Part shown: positions 52,038 through 61,078 of the stretch, piece after piece
How positions within the stretch are numbered: position 1 is the stretch's first letter
Layout: each line of letters opens with the position of its first letter
From: an uncultured Lachnospiraceae bacterium
GTDB taxonomy: Bacteria > Bacillota > Clostridia > Lachnospirales > Lachnospiraceae
Length of the DNA: 64,000 nt
Assembly (NCBI GenBank): GCA_934320845.1
Contig: CAKRFU010000014.1
Coordinates: 1-64,000, forward strand
Direction: 5' to 3'
The notes under the pieces: generated by a model
What the model saw: only the letters and a program-made list of their open reading frames with translations
What the model was told of the DNA's origin: nothing
Database searches by the model: none
Made by a program: the position numbers and the translations under genes

Positions 52038-53900
52038 ATGATGGAAAAATTAACAGAAAAAATTTCTTTAAAACAACATATAAAAAATATTAAAAATCTT
52101 TATAAGATAATAAATGAGATAGATAAAAATTATTTTAAAATTTCTATGATAACACATATAACAAATGTTGCGGCAGCTTTTATTGCACTTTGGCTTTCGT
52201 CTTATGTCCTCGACGGGCTTGCACAAAAAAAGGGGGCAAAAGAGTTGTCTGAGGTTACCGTTATTACGCTTGTTATAATATTTTTGATAAGGTTTGTGGC
52301 AAGTACGGCGTGGAATTATGCAGAGGCAAGGCGTGACAGGATATATAATATATATTCGTCAAACATAGAAATGAAAATATTAGATATGGATTACAGCGAG
52401 ATAGACAGTCCAAAGGTAAAAGGATTAAGAGACAAGATAGATAAGGATACAAATTGGGGATGGGGCATAAATACACCGGTAATTATAACAAACAGCATAT
52501 TGTTTGATATAGTAAATATTTTTGCGTCGCTTGTTCTCGCATATCCGATAGTAAAGATAGTGAGCCATACAGGCAGATATTCTGTATTATTTTCTTTTGT
52601 TATGATAATACTTATTGCGATAGTTACTGACAAACTCAGGCTTCATTACAACAAGATGTTAAAAGAATATCAGTTTTTTGAAGTTGATGAAAAAGACCGT
52701 GAAGAAATGGTTAATTTTGCATACGATTTTATTTATGGCAGAGATTATACTTATGCCAATACAAAAGATATTAAGATATATAGCGGATATGACCTTTTAA
52801 AGCGTTATACAATAGAACCTTTATTTTCTAAAAAGCATAGGGAACTTGATAATAAAGGAGCTTTCAGTATGGGAATGGAAGCTGCAATGGGTGATGTTAC
52901 TATGGGAGTGGTAGAGGCAGGGGCATATCTGGTTGTTATTCTTGCCGCACTGTCAGGGAAAATAAGTGCAGGAAATGTAGTTGTATTTGTAGGCAGTCTG
53001 CAAAAACTTCTGACAGGTGTTACACATATCTGCACAGCACTTGTAGCTCTTGCGTTTGAGGCGAAAAAGCAGATTTCCACATTAGAACTTATTGGATTAA
53101 AAGATGAGATGTATAAAGGAAAACTTCCGGTTGAAAAGAGAAGTGATAATGAATACAAGATAGAGTTTAAAAATGTATATTTTAAATATCCGGGAAGTGA
53201 TGAGTATGCACTTAAAAACTTTTCGATGGAATTAAATATAGGAGAAAAACTTGCGATAGTCGGAATGAACGGTTCGGGAAAAACGACAATGATAAAACTC
53301 TTGTGCCGCCTTTATGATGTTGAAAAAGGGGAGATATTATTGAATGGTGTTGATATAAGAAAGTTTGACCAAAGGGAATACAGAAGATTGTTTTCAGTTG
53401 TCTTTCAGGACTTTAATATTCTTCCGTTTACATTGAAACAGAATGTGGCAGCAGACATGGAGGGAGATAATGAAAAGATACAGGATTGTCTTGAAAAAGC
53501 AGGGTTAAAAACAAGGCTTGACAAACTTGATAATGGGCTTGATACATATATAGGAAAAAGTTATGATGAAAGCGGTGTTGAATTTTCGGGAGGGGAATTG
53601 CAGAAGATAGCGATAGCAAGGGCAATATATAAAGAAGCACCATTTGTACTTTTGGATGAGCCTACAGCGGCACTTGACCCTATTGCGGAATATGAAATCT
53701 ACAGCAATTTTGATAAGATGGTAAAAGATAAAACGGCAATTTATATTTCACACAGACTTTCATCATGCCGTTTCTGTAAGAATATAGCTGTATTTGACGA
53801 GGGTGAGATTGTGCAGTTTGGAACGCATGAGGAGCTTTTAAACGACACGGACGGAAAATATTATGAGCTCTGGAATGCACAGGCGCAGTATTATATATAG
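52038..53900 (+). CDS. ABC exporter half-transporter, second of two
   Basis: A 620-residue half-transporter with six membrane helices (about 35-330) and a canonical ATPase: GMNGSGKTT near residue 411, QDFNILPFT, FSGGELQKIAIARAI, LLDEPTAALD and SHRLSS. The sequence is clearly homologous to the first exporter but diverged, especially in the membrane part. Start set at the first of two adjacent ATGs after GAGAGG. It is the last gene of the set; no terminator-grade hairpin was noted directly after the stop. Confidence 0.9.
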   Translation: MMEKLTEKISLKQHIKNIKNLYKIINEIDKNYFKISMITHITNVAAAFIALWLSSYVLDGLAQKKGAKELSEVTVITLVIIFLIRFVASTAWNYAEARRDRIYNIYSSNIEMKILDMDYSEIDSPKVKGLRDKIDKDTNWGWGINTPVIITNSILFDIVNIFASLVLAYPIVKIVSHTGRYSVLFSFVMIILIAIVTDKLRLHYNKMLKEYQFFEVDEKDREEMVNFAYDFIYGRDYTYANTKDIKIYSGYDLLKRYTIEPLFSKKHRELDNKGAFSMGMEAAMGDVTMGVVEAGAYLVVILAALSGKISAGNVVVFVGSLQKLLTGVTHICTALVALAFEAKKQISTLELIGLKDEMYKGKLPVEKRSDNEYKIEFKNVYFKYPGSDEYALKNFSMELNIGEKLAIVGMNGSGKTTMIKLLCRLYDVEKGEILLNGVDIRKFDQREYRRLFSVVFQDFNILPFTLKQNVAADMEGDNEKIQDCLEKAGLKTRLDKLDNGLDTYIGKSYDESGVEFSGGELQKIAIARAIYKEAPFVLLDEPTAALDPIAEYEIYSNFDKMVKDKTAIYISHRLSSCRFCKNIAVFDEGEIVQFGTHEELLNDTDGKYYELWNAQAQYYI

Positions 53901-53964
53901 TTTGACAGGACGTCATTTTTTGTGTTAAAAACAGCAATGGCGAAATTTATTCATTTTTTATTAC

Positions 53965-54004
53965 TTCACATAATTTCAAGCAAGTGTTATAATAAGAATA
54001 ACAC
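53965..54004 (+). promoter_or_regulatory. Promoter with palindrome on the -10, before the mini-receiver gene
   Basis: TTCACA (53965-53970), 17-base spacer and perfect TATAAT (53988-53993). The palindrome GTGTTAT (53984-53990) / ATAACAC (53998-54004) covers the -10 and the start-site region, an operator-like position. The 5' leader is about 80 bases. Confidence 0.65.
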
Positions 54005-54083
54005 AATTTCTAATGAAAAAATGATTTTTAGTATACGTTTTTTATGCGAAAATTATAAATAGAATTATGGGAGAACAGCGGGT

Positions 54084-54311
54084 ATGGAAATACAAAAGAA
54101 AGAAAAATTATTGCTTGTAGATGATTCAAAGTTTCAGAGGAATGAGCAGTGGGCTGAAGAATATCCGATTGTAGCAGTATGCAGGGAAGGAAATATGGAA
54201 CAGCTTAAGTATGCGGTAATATCAGAAGTTGTGGATGATGTGATGTTTGCACCTATTGAAGCGTCGGTCGCAAAGCGTCGCATTGAATTATATATAAAGA
54301 AAATGAATTAA
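54084..54311 (+). CDS. Miniature response-regulator receiver-like protein
   Basis: A 75-residue protein. The opening LLLVDDS (Asp13-Asp14) is the first strand and acidic pair of a receiver domain, and the ending VDDVMFAPIEASVAKRRIELYI resembles the last strand and helix, with Ala for the conserved Lys in a KPF-like position. The middle of a normal receiver (about 120 residues), including the phosphate-acceptor strand, is missing. GGGAGAAC ribosome binding site. It precedes the cyclophilin gene by 26 bases. Either a decayed receiver or a small binding protein; it has its own promoter and intact frame, which argues against decay. Confidence 0.65.
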   Translation: MEIQKKEKLLLVDDSKFQRNEQWAEEYPIVAVCREGNMEQLKYAVISEVVDDVMFAPIEASVAKRRIELYIKKMN

Positions 54312-54337
54312 ACTAATTTAGAAAAGAGGAAAATTAA

Positions 54338-54856
54338 ATGACAAAAAATCCAATAGTTACATTTGAGACAACAGCAGGTACAATCACAGCGGAGCTTTAT
54401 CCTGAAATAGCTCCAAATACAGTAAACAATTTTATTTCTCTTATAAATAAGGGATTTTATGACGGACTTATATTTCACAGAGTTATAAAAGGTTTTATGA
54501 TACAGGGAGGAGACCCGGACGGAGTAGGAACCGGCGGACCGGGATATTCTATCAAAGGTGAGTTTGCAATAAACGGGGTAGAAAATAACCTTAAACATAC
54601 AGCAGGAGTTCTCTCGATGGCACGTTCGATGATGCCTGACTCGGCAGGTTCACAGTTCTTTATAATGCATAAAGATGCACCACACCTTGACGGACAGTAT
54701 GCCGCATTCGGAAAAGTTACAGACGGAATGGATACGGTGAATGCGATAGCAGAGACAGAAACTGATTATTCAGATGCACCGTTAGAGCCGCAGATGATAA
54801 TCAAGGTTACGGTAGATACTGACGGAGTGGATTATCCGGAACCTGAGAAATGCTAA
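54338..54856 (+). CDS. Peptidyl-prolyl cis-trans isomerase, cyclophilin type
   Basis: A 172-residue cytoplasmic cyclophilin that speeds proline isomerisation in folding proteins. Active-site motifs FHRVIKGFMIQGGDP near residues 46-60, SMARSMMPDSAGSQFFIM near 91-108, and LDGQYAAFGKV near 114-124. Length normal, no signal peptide. AAGAGGAAAA ribosome binding site. A stem-loop at 54897-54936 ends the unit. Confidence 0.93.
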   Translation: MTKNPIVTFETTAGTITAELYPEIAPNTVNNFISLINKGFYDGLIFHRVIKGFMIQGGDPDGVGTGGPGYSIKGEFAINGVENNLKHTAGVLSMARSMMPDSAGSQFFIMHKDAPHLDGQYAAFGKVTDGMDTVNAIAETETDYSDAPLEPQMIIKVTVDTDGVDYPEPEKC

Positions 54857-54896
54857 GATATATATAAGGCAGCTTAAAATATTGTTCAAAAATAAT

Positions 54897-54940
54897 AGCC
54901 ACAGAAAACACGATAAAATCGTAATATTCTGTGGCTGTTT
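54897..54940. terminator. Hairpin between convergent genes
   Basis: Arms AGCCACAGAA (54897-54906) and TTCTGTGGCT (54927-54936), inner stem CGAT/ATCG, followed by GTTTAG on the plus strand. Serves the cyclophilin gene and perhaps the opposing zinc-ribbon gene. Confidence 0.7.
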
Positions 54941-54956
54941 AGTATCATAAAAAAAT

Positions 54957-55943
54957 TTATTGAACTTTAGTACCGCAGTCAGGACAATATTTTTTGCCGA
55001 AATACAAGTCTGAACCGCAATTAGAACATTTTGTTATAAGTTTTATTGTATTTACCTTAGTACCGCAGTCAGGACAGTAATTTTTACCCTTTATAAGCGG
55101 CTTGCCGCATGATTCACAATTTTCAGGATAAACTTTAATTTCAACTTTTTCTCCACACTGAGGACAAAATCTTGTGCTTACCGGTACATCATTGTTACAA
55201 TTCTGGCATTTGACGGTATTAAGATTGTCGATATACTGCTGTACGGTAAGCGGGGGTGAAGAATTTGCAGATGTACGTCTGTTAGTGCCTAATGGGGAAG
55301 ATGCTGCCTGCATTTTATAACCGCATTTCGGACAGAATTTTTTACCTATAGTAACAGATGAACCACACTGAGGGCATTTTGATGATGGAAGTTCAAAATT
55401 TGTTTTTTTCACTGTTTCCGACATTTCTCCGGAAACTTCACCGGCAATATCTGATATTGCTCCCTTTAATCCTTTTTCTTTTATTGCATCTTTATCTAAT
55501 GCAAAATCATGTATTAAAGTGTAGACGATAATAGCGATAAAAAGCAATATTGTTATTATAAAACCTATTTTGATATGTAATGAAATATCCATACCGCTGT
55601 TACCTCCAAAAGATACTGAAGAAGATGACTTGGATTTATAGAGCAGTATTGATACTACAGACATGATGACTGAGACAATAGGTGCTAATAAATAAGGCAG
55701 TCTCATCGGAATCTTTATTGAAGGTATCAAATCAAGACATATGAGCAAGCCGGGAATGAGAAATATAAATACGCTTGTTATAAAGTTACTTTGTAAGAGA
55801 GCTACTCCGCTGATTGATGCACTTCCACTGGCAGAAAAGCCCATGACATCTGCTGAAGATTCACAGCTTGCCCATGGTAAAAACATTGATATAAAAACAG
55901 CCGCACATAAATAAATTCTTGGTTCCTTTAGTTTTTCATTCAT
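54957..55943 (-). CDS. Membrane protein with four C-terminal zinc ribbons
   Basis: A 328-residue protein. Residues about 8-155 hold four hydrophobic helices, and the C-terminal half has four zinc ribbons of CxxC-CxxC type: CPQCG..CPKCG near 190-212, CQNCN..CPQCG near 244-262, CESCG..CPDCG near 272-292, and CSNCG..CPDCG near 303-324. Such ribbons often bind proteins or nucleic acids. Function unknown. Translation coupled to the upstream gene: its start is only 14 bases after the stop of the YARHG gene. Confidence 0.8.
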   Translation of the reverse strand: MNEKLKEPRIYLCAAVFISMFLPWASCESSADVMGFSASGSASISGVALLQSNFITSVFIFLIPGLLICLDLIPSIKIPMRLPYLLAPIVSVIMSVVSILLYKSKSSSSVSFGGNSGMDISLHIKIGFIITILLFIAIIVYTLIHDFALDKDAIKEKGLKGAISDIAGEVSGEMSETVKKTNFELPSSKCPQCGSSVTIGKKFCPKCGYKMQAASSPLGTNRRTSANSSPPLTVQQYIDNLNTVKCQNCNNDVPVSTRFCPQCGEKVEIKVYPENCESCGKPLIKGKNYCPDCGTKVNTIKLITKCSNCGSDLYFGKKYCPDCGTKVQ

Positions 55944-55957
55944 TATTTTATCCTCCG

Positions 55958-56752
55958 TTATTGATTTTCATATTTTGCTAACAGACGTACATTGTATTTT
56001 TCTACTTTTGAAAATACACTCTCGTCAAAATCATCAGGTGAAGTTGTAGGAATATACCAGTCTAAGCCGTCAAAATATTCCTGTAAATCCTGATTATTAA
56101 ACATTCTTCCATACCTTGCATATATTTCATTTTTGGCAACCCAACGTTCCTCTTTGGAAAGAGCAAGAACTTCAGATTTTGTGATTTTACGAACATCTGA
56201 GTCGGGAATTATATATTCATCATAATAATCATAATCATCTGAATCGTCATAGTCATCCTCATCTTCATAATCATTCGGCTCAGGTGTTTTTTTGACTTTT
56301 TTCTTAGGTTTTTTTGTTGGTTTTTCGGTAGGTGCCTCAGTTATCTCCGGCGTAGCTGTCGGCTCGTCTGCAATTCCCTGTGCTGATTTTTGGAAATCGT
56401 CCTGTTTTGATATTTCTGTTGCAGGTTTATTATTATTTTTTATAAACTTTGGATAAAGTAAAAAAACTGCACCGACTATCACCGCAAGACATACAACAAT
56501 AACAGATATATACACAGCAGTTTTTGATGAAGCTTTTTTTGCAGGAGCAGCAGGAGTTTCAAAAACAGAATTTTGATTTTTGTTCTGGTTTTGTATCGGT
56601 GTGCTGCCTGCACTAGCGGAAATATCTGAATGTTTAGGGGATGTGTCTTGATTTGGTTCAGAAGAAACAACAGAAGACTGCTTTGCACCACATTCATCAC
56701 AAAAGATGGCATTATCTTCAAGTTCTGCACCACATTCTTCACAATATTTCAT
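55958..56752 (-). CDS. Zinc-ribbon membrane protein with extracytoplasmic YARHG domain
   Basis: A 264-residue protein: an N-terminal zinc ribbon (YCEECGAELEDNAIFCDECGAKQ, residues 3-25), a disordered spacer, one membrane helix (about 76-98), an acidic Pro/Thr/Lys-rich linker with an Asp/Tyr-rich stretch (about 140-178), and a C-terminal YARHG domain (NEIYARYGRMFNNQDLQEYF near 206-225). The YARHG domain is expected outside and the ribbon inside. First gene of a two-gene unit; start ATG has AAAGGAAA upstream. Confidence 0.83.
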   Translation of the reverse strand: MKYCEECGAELEDNAIFCDECGAKQSSVVSSEPNQDTSPKHSDISASAGSTPIQNQNKNQNSVFETPAAPAKKASSKTAVYISVIVVCLAVIVGAVFLLYPKFIKNNNKPATEISKQDDFQKSAQGIADEPTATPEITEAPTEKPTKKPKKKVKKTPEPNDYEDEDDYDDSDDYDYYDEYIIPDSDVRKITKSEVLALSKEERWVAKNEIYARYGRMFNNQDLQEYFDGLDWYIPTTSPDDFDESVFSKVEKYNVRLLAKYENQ

Positions 56753-56889
56753 TTTTTCATTTTCCTTTCGTAGTAATTTGCACTATTAAATAGGCACACA
56801 AATATTATATTAGTTTGAAATGCAAAAATCTAATGCTGTCAGCATACTAAAGGCAGATTTTGTAAATTTGGATTTGTGTTCACAAAATC

Positions 56890-56920
56890 TTGACATTCTT
56901 ATGTTATTCTCTTTTGTATA
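56890..56920 (+). promoter_or_regulatory. Candidate promoter of the Gld-like ABC cluster
   Basis: TTGACA (56890-56895), 18-base spacer and TTGTAT (56914-56919), 23 bases before the GTG start of the ATPase gene. Confidence 0.45.
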
Positions 56921-56942
56921 CAAAAAACAGGAGGTAAGTACA

Positions 56943-58073
56943 GTGATTGAAGTAAAAAATCTCGTTAAAAAGTATGGTTCACATGCTGCGGTAAACGATC
57001 TTTCATTTACTGTTGAAACAGGAAAAGTTGTTGGATTTCTGGGACCAAACGGTGCAGGAAAATCGACAACCATGAATATGATAACAGGTTACATTGCACC
57101 GACGGAGGGAGAAGTTCTCATTGACGGTATTGATATTATGGATGAACCTGAAATTGCAAAAAAGAATATAGGATATCTTCCGGAAATTCCACCGCTTTAT
57201 CCTGATCTCAGAGTAAGAGAGTATCTTTCATTTGTTGCGGAGCTGAAAAAAGTTTCTAAAAAAGAAAGAGACATCGAAGTGCATAAGATAATGTCGAAAA
57301 CAAAAACGCTTGATGTTTCTGAAAGGCTTATAAAGCATTTGTCGAAAGGTTATAAACAGAGAGTAGGTCTTGCAGGGGCAATGATTGGAAATCCGGATAT
57401 TCTTATTCTCGACGAGCCGACTGTAGGTCTTGACCCAAGCCAGATTATAGAGATGCGTGAGCTTATCAGAGAGCTCAGCAAAAATCATACGGTACTTTTA
57501 AGCTCTCATATCATGCAGGAGATAAGTGCTGTCTGTGATGAGATAATTATCATAAATGAAGGAAAAATGATAACAAAAGACACACCTGAAAACATAACAA
57601 AGAAAATGGTTGATACTAATGGTGTTCATATTATTGTTAAAGGTGATAAAACAAAACTTAAAGAGGCACTCAGAACAGTTTCTGGTATTAAAAATGTATC
57701 TTATGACAATGAAAATGACAACGAAAATGAGACAACAGGTCTTACAATTTATTGTGCTGAGGATGAGGATATAAGAGTTGAGTTGTTCTATGCACTTGCA
57801 AAATCAGAGTGTCCGATAATAGAGATGAATAAGCTTGATACATCCCTCGAGGATGCATTCCTTGCACTGACGAGAGGCGGATCAAAGCAGTATGGTGGAA
57901 GAAAGTTAAAAAAACTTAAGGGCGGGCATAAAAACGAAAAAGAAAATTCATCAGATGAAGATATTGAACAGCAGGAAATAAATAACAATGCAGAATTAAC
58001 AGCTGAAAAAAATGATGAAGAAAAGCAAGTGGAGACAGAAGAAACTTCAGATATGAAAGGAGGAGAAGAATAA
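56943..58073 (+). CDS. ABC ATPase, GldA-like
   Basis: A 376-residue ATPase with GPNGAGKST near residue 38, LPEIPPLYPDLRV, LSKGYKQRVGLAGAM, LILDEPTVGLDPSQ and SSHIMQE. The C-terminal 60 residues are a charged, disordered extension (Glu/Asn/Lys). This matches the ATPase of GldA-type export systems. The GTG start is chosen since AGGAGG lies 8 bases before it; the upstream ATG at 56820 is not backed by a ribosome binding site. The stop overlaps the next start codon (TAATG). Confidence 0.88.
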   Translation: MIEVKNLVKKYGSHAAVNDLSFTVETGKVVGFLGPNGAGKSTTMNMITGYIAPTEGEVLIDGIDIMDEPEIAKKNIGYLPEIPPLYPDLRVREYLSFVAELKKVSKKERDIEVHKIMSKTKTLDVSERLIKHLSKGYKQRVGLAGAMIGNPDILILDEPTVGLDPSQIIEMRELIRELSKNHTVLLSSHIMQEISAVCDEIIIINEGKMITKDTPENITKKMVDTNGVHIIVKGDKTKLKEALRTVSGIKNVSYDNENDNENETTGLTIYCAEDEDIRVELFYALAKSECPIIEMNKLDTSLEDAFLALTRGGSKQYGGRKLKKLKGGHKNEKENSSDEDIEQQEINNNAELTAEKNDEEKQVETEETSDMKGGEE

Positions 58074-58939
58074 TGCTTGCAATATATAAAAAAGAGTTGA
58101 GACAATATTTTAATTCAATGATAGGCTTTGTGTTTCTTGCATTTTTCCTCGTTATCATAGGAATATATACATGGGCTTACAATCTTTCAAGCGGACTTGG
58201 AAATTTTGAGGTGACACTTGGCGGTATATCATTTATGTATGTGCTGCTTATACCTATACTTACAATGCGAATCGTTGCGGAAGAGAACAGACAGAAAACA
58301 GACCAGCTGCTCTACACTGCACCGATATCACTCACAAAGATAATAATCGGTAAGTATTTTGCAGTTATGACGCTCTTTTCATGTGCGTTTATTCCGATAT
58401 GTATATATCCTCTAATCATACACATGTATGGAACGGATGTCAGACTTGCACCTGCATACAGCAGTATCATAGGATTTTATCTTTTAGGTGCGGCAACAAT
58501 AGCAATCGGTCTTTTTATTTCATCACTTACTGAAAGTCAGGTGATTGCATCAGTTGTAAGTTTTATTACACTGTTGCTTACATTCCTTTTAAGTAATATT
58601 ACAAGTCTGCTTCCGACGGATGCAATAGCACAGTGTGTGATGATAGCAGTATTATGGCTTGTCATATGTCTTGTTTTTTATCATATGATGAATAATGTAA
58701 CGGTACTTATCATGATGGCAGTTATCGGAGAAGCAGCAATATGGATAGTCTATGCAGTAAAATCTTCATTATATGAAAGCCTGCTCACAAATGCATTAAA
58801 TACGCTTGCACTGTCTACAAGATATGATGATTTTAGTCTTGGAATATTAAACTATGATGCGATAGTCTATTATGTTTCGATAGCATTTTTATTTGTATTC
58901 CTCACAATTCAGATGATTAAGAAAAAGCGTTTTAATTAG
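58073..58939 (+). CDS. ABC-2 type permease, GldF-like
   Basis: A 288-residue membrane protein with about seven hydrophobic segments and an ABC-2 opening YKKELRQYFNSMIGFVFLA. The cytoplasmic loop RIVAEENRQKTDQLLYTAPIS near residues 67-87 is typical of GldF-like permeases. It pairs with the GldA-like ATPase just upstream and the GldG-like protein 15 bases on. Confidence 0.9.
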   Translation: MLAIYKKELRQYFNSMIGFVFLAFFLVIIGIYTWAYNLSSGLGNFEVTLGGISFMYVLLIPILTMRIVAEENRQKTDQLLYTAPISLTKIIIGKYFAVMTLFSCAFIPICIYPLIIHMYGTDVRLAPAYSSIIGFYLLGAATIAIGLFISSLTESQVIASVVSFITLLLTFLLSNITSLLPTDAIAQCVMIAVLWLVICLVFYHMMNNVTVLIMMAVIGEAAIWIVYAVKSSLYESLLTNALNTLALSTRYDDFSLGILNYDAIVYYVSIAFLFVFLTIQMIKKKRFN

Positions 58940-58954
58940 AAAGGAGCAGTAGAA

Positions 58955-60427
58955 ATGAGTGAAGGATTAAAAGCGGTTAAAACAAGAAAGAGCTCCGGAG
59001 ATATAAAAAAGTCATTTACAAATAGAAAATTTAAATCAGGAGCATATAGTTCGTTTATCACTGTTCTTGTGATAGCGATAGTAGTTGTGGTAAATCTTGT
59101 GTTTGGAAAACTTGATTTGAGTACAGATTTAAGTTCAAACAGTTTATTTACATTATCAAAGGACACAAAGAAAGCACTGAAATCGGCGAAAAATGATGTA
59201 ACACTTTATTATATGGTTAGTAATGGAAAGGAAACGGATTATATCGAAAAGGTACTTAAACAGTATCCAAAAGTGTCATCAAAAGTCAAACTCAAAAAGA
59301 TTGACCCTGTGGTAAATCCGGGATTTGCGAGCAAGTATCTGTCAGACAGCGAGGCAGGCTCTGTTGCCCAGAATGACGTTATTGTTGTGAATGATTCTAC
59401 AAAGAGTTCATCATATGTGCAGAATACGGATATGTATTATACCAATACGGATTATTCAACATATTCACAGACGCAGTATCTTGATGTTGAAGGAAAGATA
59501 ACATCTGCAATTCAGAAAGTTCTTGCAGAGAAAAAGACAAAAATGTATATTCTCAAAGGGCACGATGAACTTGAAGTAGGAACAACGATGTCAACTTCAT
59601 TTAGCAAAATGAATATTGAAACTGATGAACTTACTCTTTATTCGGAAGATAAAGTACCATCTGACTGTGACATTCTCCTTATAAACGGAGCAACAAAGGA
59701 TATAAGCAAAGAAGAAAAGAATAAAATTCTTGCATATATGAAGAAAGGCGGTAATGCAGTAATAAATCTTCAGTATGGAACAAAAGATACACCAAATTTA
59801 AGAGAATTGCTTAAATATTACGGACTTAATGAACAGATTGGTATGGTGTGTGAGACGCAGGGAAATTATTCTACTTACACAAGTTACGTTATTCCTACAA
59901 TTGATTCATCAAGCGAAATAACAGCAGATGTATCGGGAGTTGTTATAATGCCTGTGCCTGTTGGAATATCAAAACTTACTGACAAAAACATAAGAAAATC
60001 ACTTACAATAACAGAACTTGCAACAACGTCAAAAGGTTCATATCTTAAATTAGATCCGTCATCAGGAAAGGCGGTAAAAGAAAAGGGTGACATAGACGGA
60101 CCATTTGATATTGGTGTATCGGTGACAGATAAGATTGATGATGATAAGAGTGCAAATCTTGTTGTATATGCATCAGCATACGCATTTTCAGATGATGTAA
60201 TCTCAACAAATCAGTTTGACAATGGTTCATTGTTGTCAAATGCGGTTAAATCAATGTCTGCATCAGATGTTGAGGAGACTTCGATAAATGCAAAGAGTCT
60301 TTCATATTCATATGTTTCACTTACACAGGGAACACAGATTTTATGGGCAACAGTAATAATCATATTGATACCTGGAGGTCTTTTGATTACCGGATTTATA
60401 ATCTGGATGAGCAGAAGAAGAAAGTAA
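58955..60427 (+). CDS. GldG-like ABC auxiliary membrane protein
   Basis: A 490-residue protein with one helix near residues 30-50 and one at the C-terminus (about 465-487), and a large domain between, with LSSNSLFTLSKDTKKALK near 60-77, KGHDELEVG near 206, and LLINGATKDISKEEKNKILAYMKKGGNAVINLQYG near 235-270, which resembles the GATase-like GldG/IFT52 fold. It belongs to the GldA/F/G export trio known from gliding bacteria, common in Clostridia where gliding is not expected; the cargo is unknown. Confidence 0.87.
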   Translation: MSEGLKAVKTRKSSGDIKKSFTNRKFKSGAYSSFITVLVIAIVVVVNLVFGKLDLSTDLSSNSLFTLSKDTKKALKSAKNDVTLYYMVSNGKETDYIEKVLKQYPKVSSKVKLKKIDPVVNPGFASKYLSDSEAGSVAQNDVIVVNDSTKSSSYVQNTDMYYTNTDYSTYSQTQYLDVEGKITSAIQKVLAEKKTKMYILKGHDELEVGTTMSTSFSKMNIETDELTLYSEDKVPSDCDILLINGATKDISKEEKNKILAYMKKGGNAVINLQYGTKDTPNLRELLKYYGLNEQIGMVCETQGNYSTYTSYVIPTIDSSSEITADVSGVVIMPVPVGISKLTDKNIRKSLTITELATTSKGSYLKLDPSSGKAVKEKGDIDGPFDIGVSVTDKIDDDKSANLVVYASAYAFSDDVISTNQFDNGSLLSNAVKSMSASDVEETSINAKSLSYSYVSLTQGTQILWATVIIILIPGGLLITGFIIWMSRRRK

Positions 60428-60439
60428 AGGAGGGTTAGA

Positions 60440-61054
60440 ATGGGCAGAAAAGTGTCTAAACAGAAAAGACAGTTATTGACAATTGTTGGATTATGTGTTC
60501 TCCTATTAGCATTGGTTATAAGTTTTTTTATTGTTACAAGGTATAAGGATAAGACTGAAAAAGAAAAGGATGCGGAGTCCAATATCAGTCTTTATACGAT
60601 AAAGGATGCAGATATTAAATCTTTTCACTTTAAAAACAGTACAGCCGAACTTACTTTTGTAAAGCAGAAAAATAAATGGGTGTTAAGTGATGATACAAAG
60701 TACAGTCTTGACCAGAGCAAGGTAGAGACTTTGATTGATGATGTAAAAGAGATGTCTGCCACAGCCAATGTTACATCTGACTGTACCGACTTGTCACAGT
60801 ATGGACTTGAAGAGCCGGCATTAAAGGTAGATATTACAGACAATGACGGCAACAAAAAGACATTGACTATAGGGGACGAATCGGTAGCCGGAGAGGGAAG
60901 ATATGTGTATATTGATGATGATGTAAAGAAAATTTACATGATTGCATCAACATTTACATCTGACTTTGAGACTACAAAAAAGGAACTAAAAGCTGAAGCT
61001 AAAGCAACGGCTTCTCCGTCATCAACACCAGAAACAGCGGCTTCAGGCAAGTAA
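60440..61054 (+). CDS. DUF4340 protein, short form
   Basis: A 204-residue protein with one N-terminal membrane helix (about 12-32) and an external domain with the DUF4340 pattern: NKWVLSDDTKYSLDQSKVETLIDDV near residues 75-99 and DLSQYGLEEPALKVDI near 115-130. A Thr/Ser/Pro-rich tail ends it. Usual members have 300 or more residues; here only about one DUF4340 unit is present. Follows the GldG-like gene by 12 bases, AAGGAGGG ribosome binding site. Confidence 0.83.
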   Translation: MGRKVSKQKRQLLTIVGLCVLLLALVISFFIVTRYKDKTEKEKDAESNISLYTIKDADIKSFHFKNSTAELTFVKQKNKWVLSDDTKYSLDQSKVETLIDDVKEMSATANVTSDCTDLSQYGLEEPALKVDITDNDGNKKTLTIGDESVAGEGRYVYIDDDVKKIYMIASTFTSDFETTKKELKAEAKATASPSSTPETAASGK

Positions 61055-61078
61055 AAGTGACATATAAGAAATAATAAG

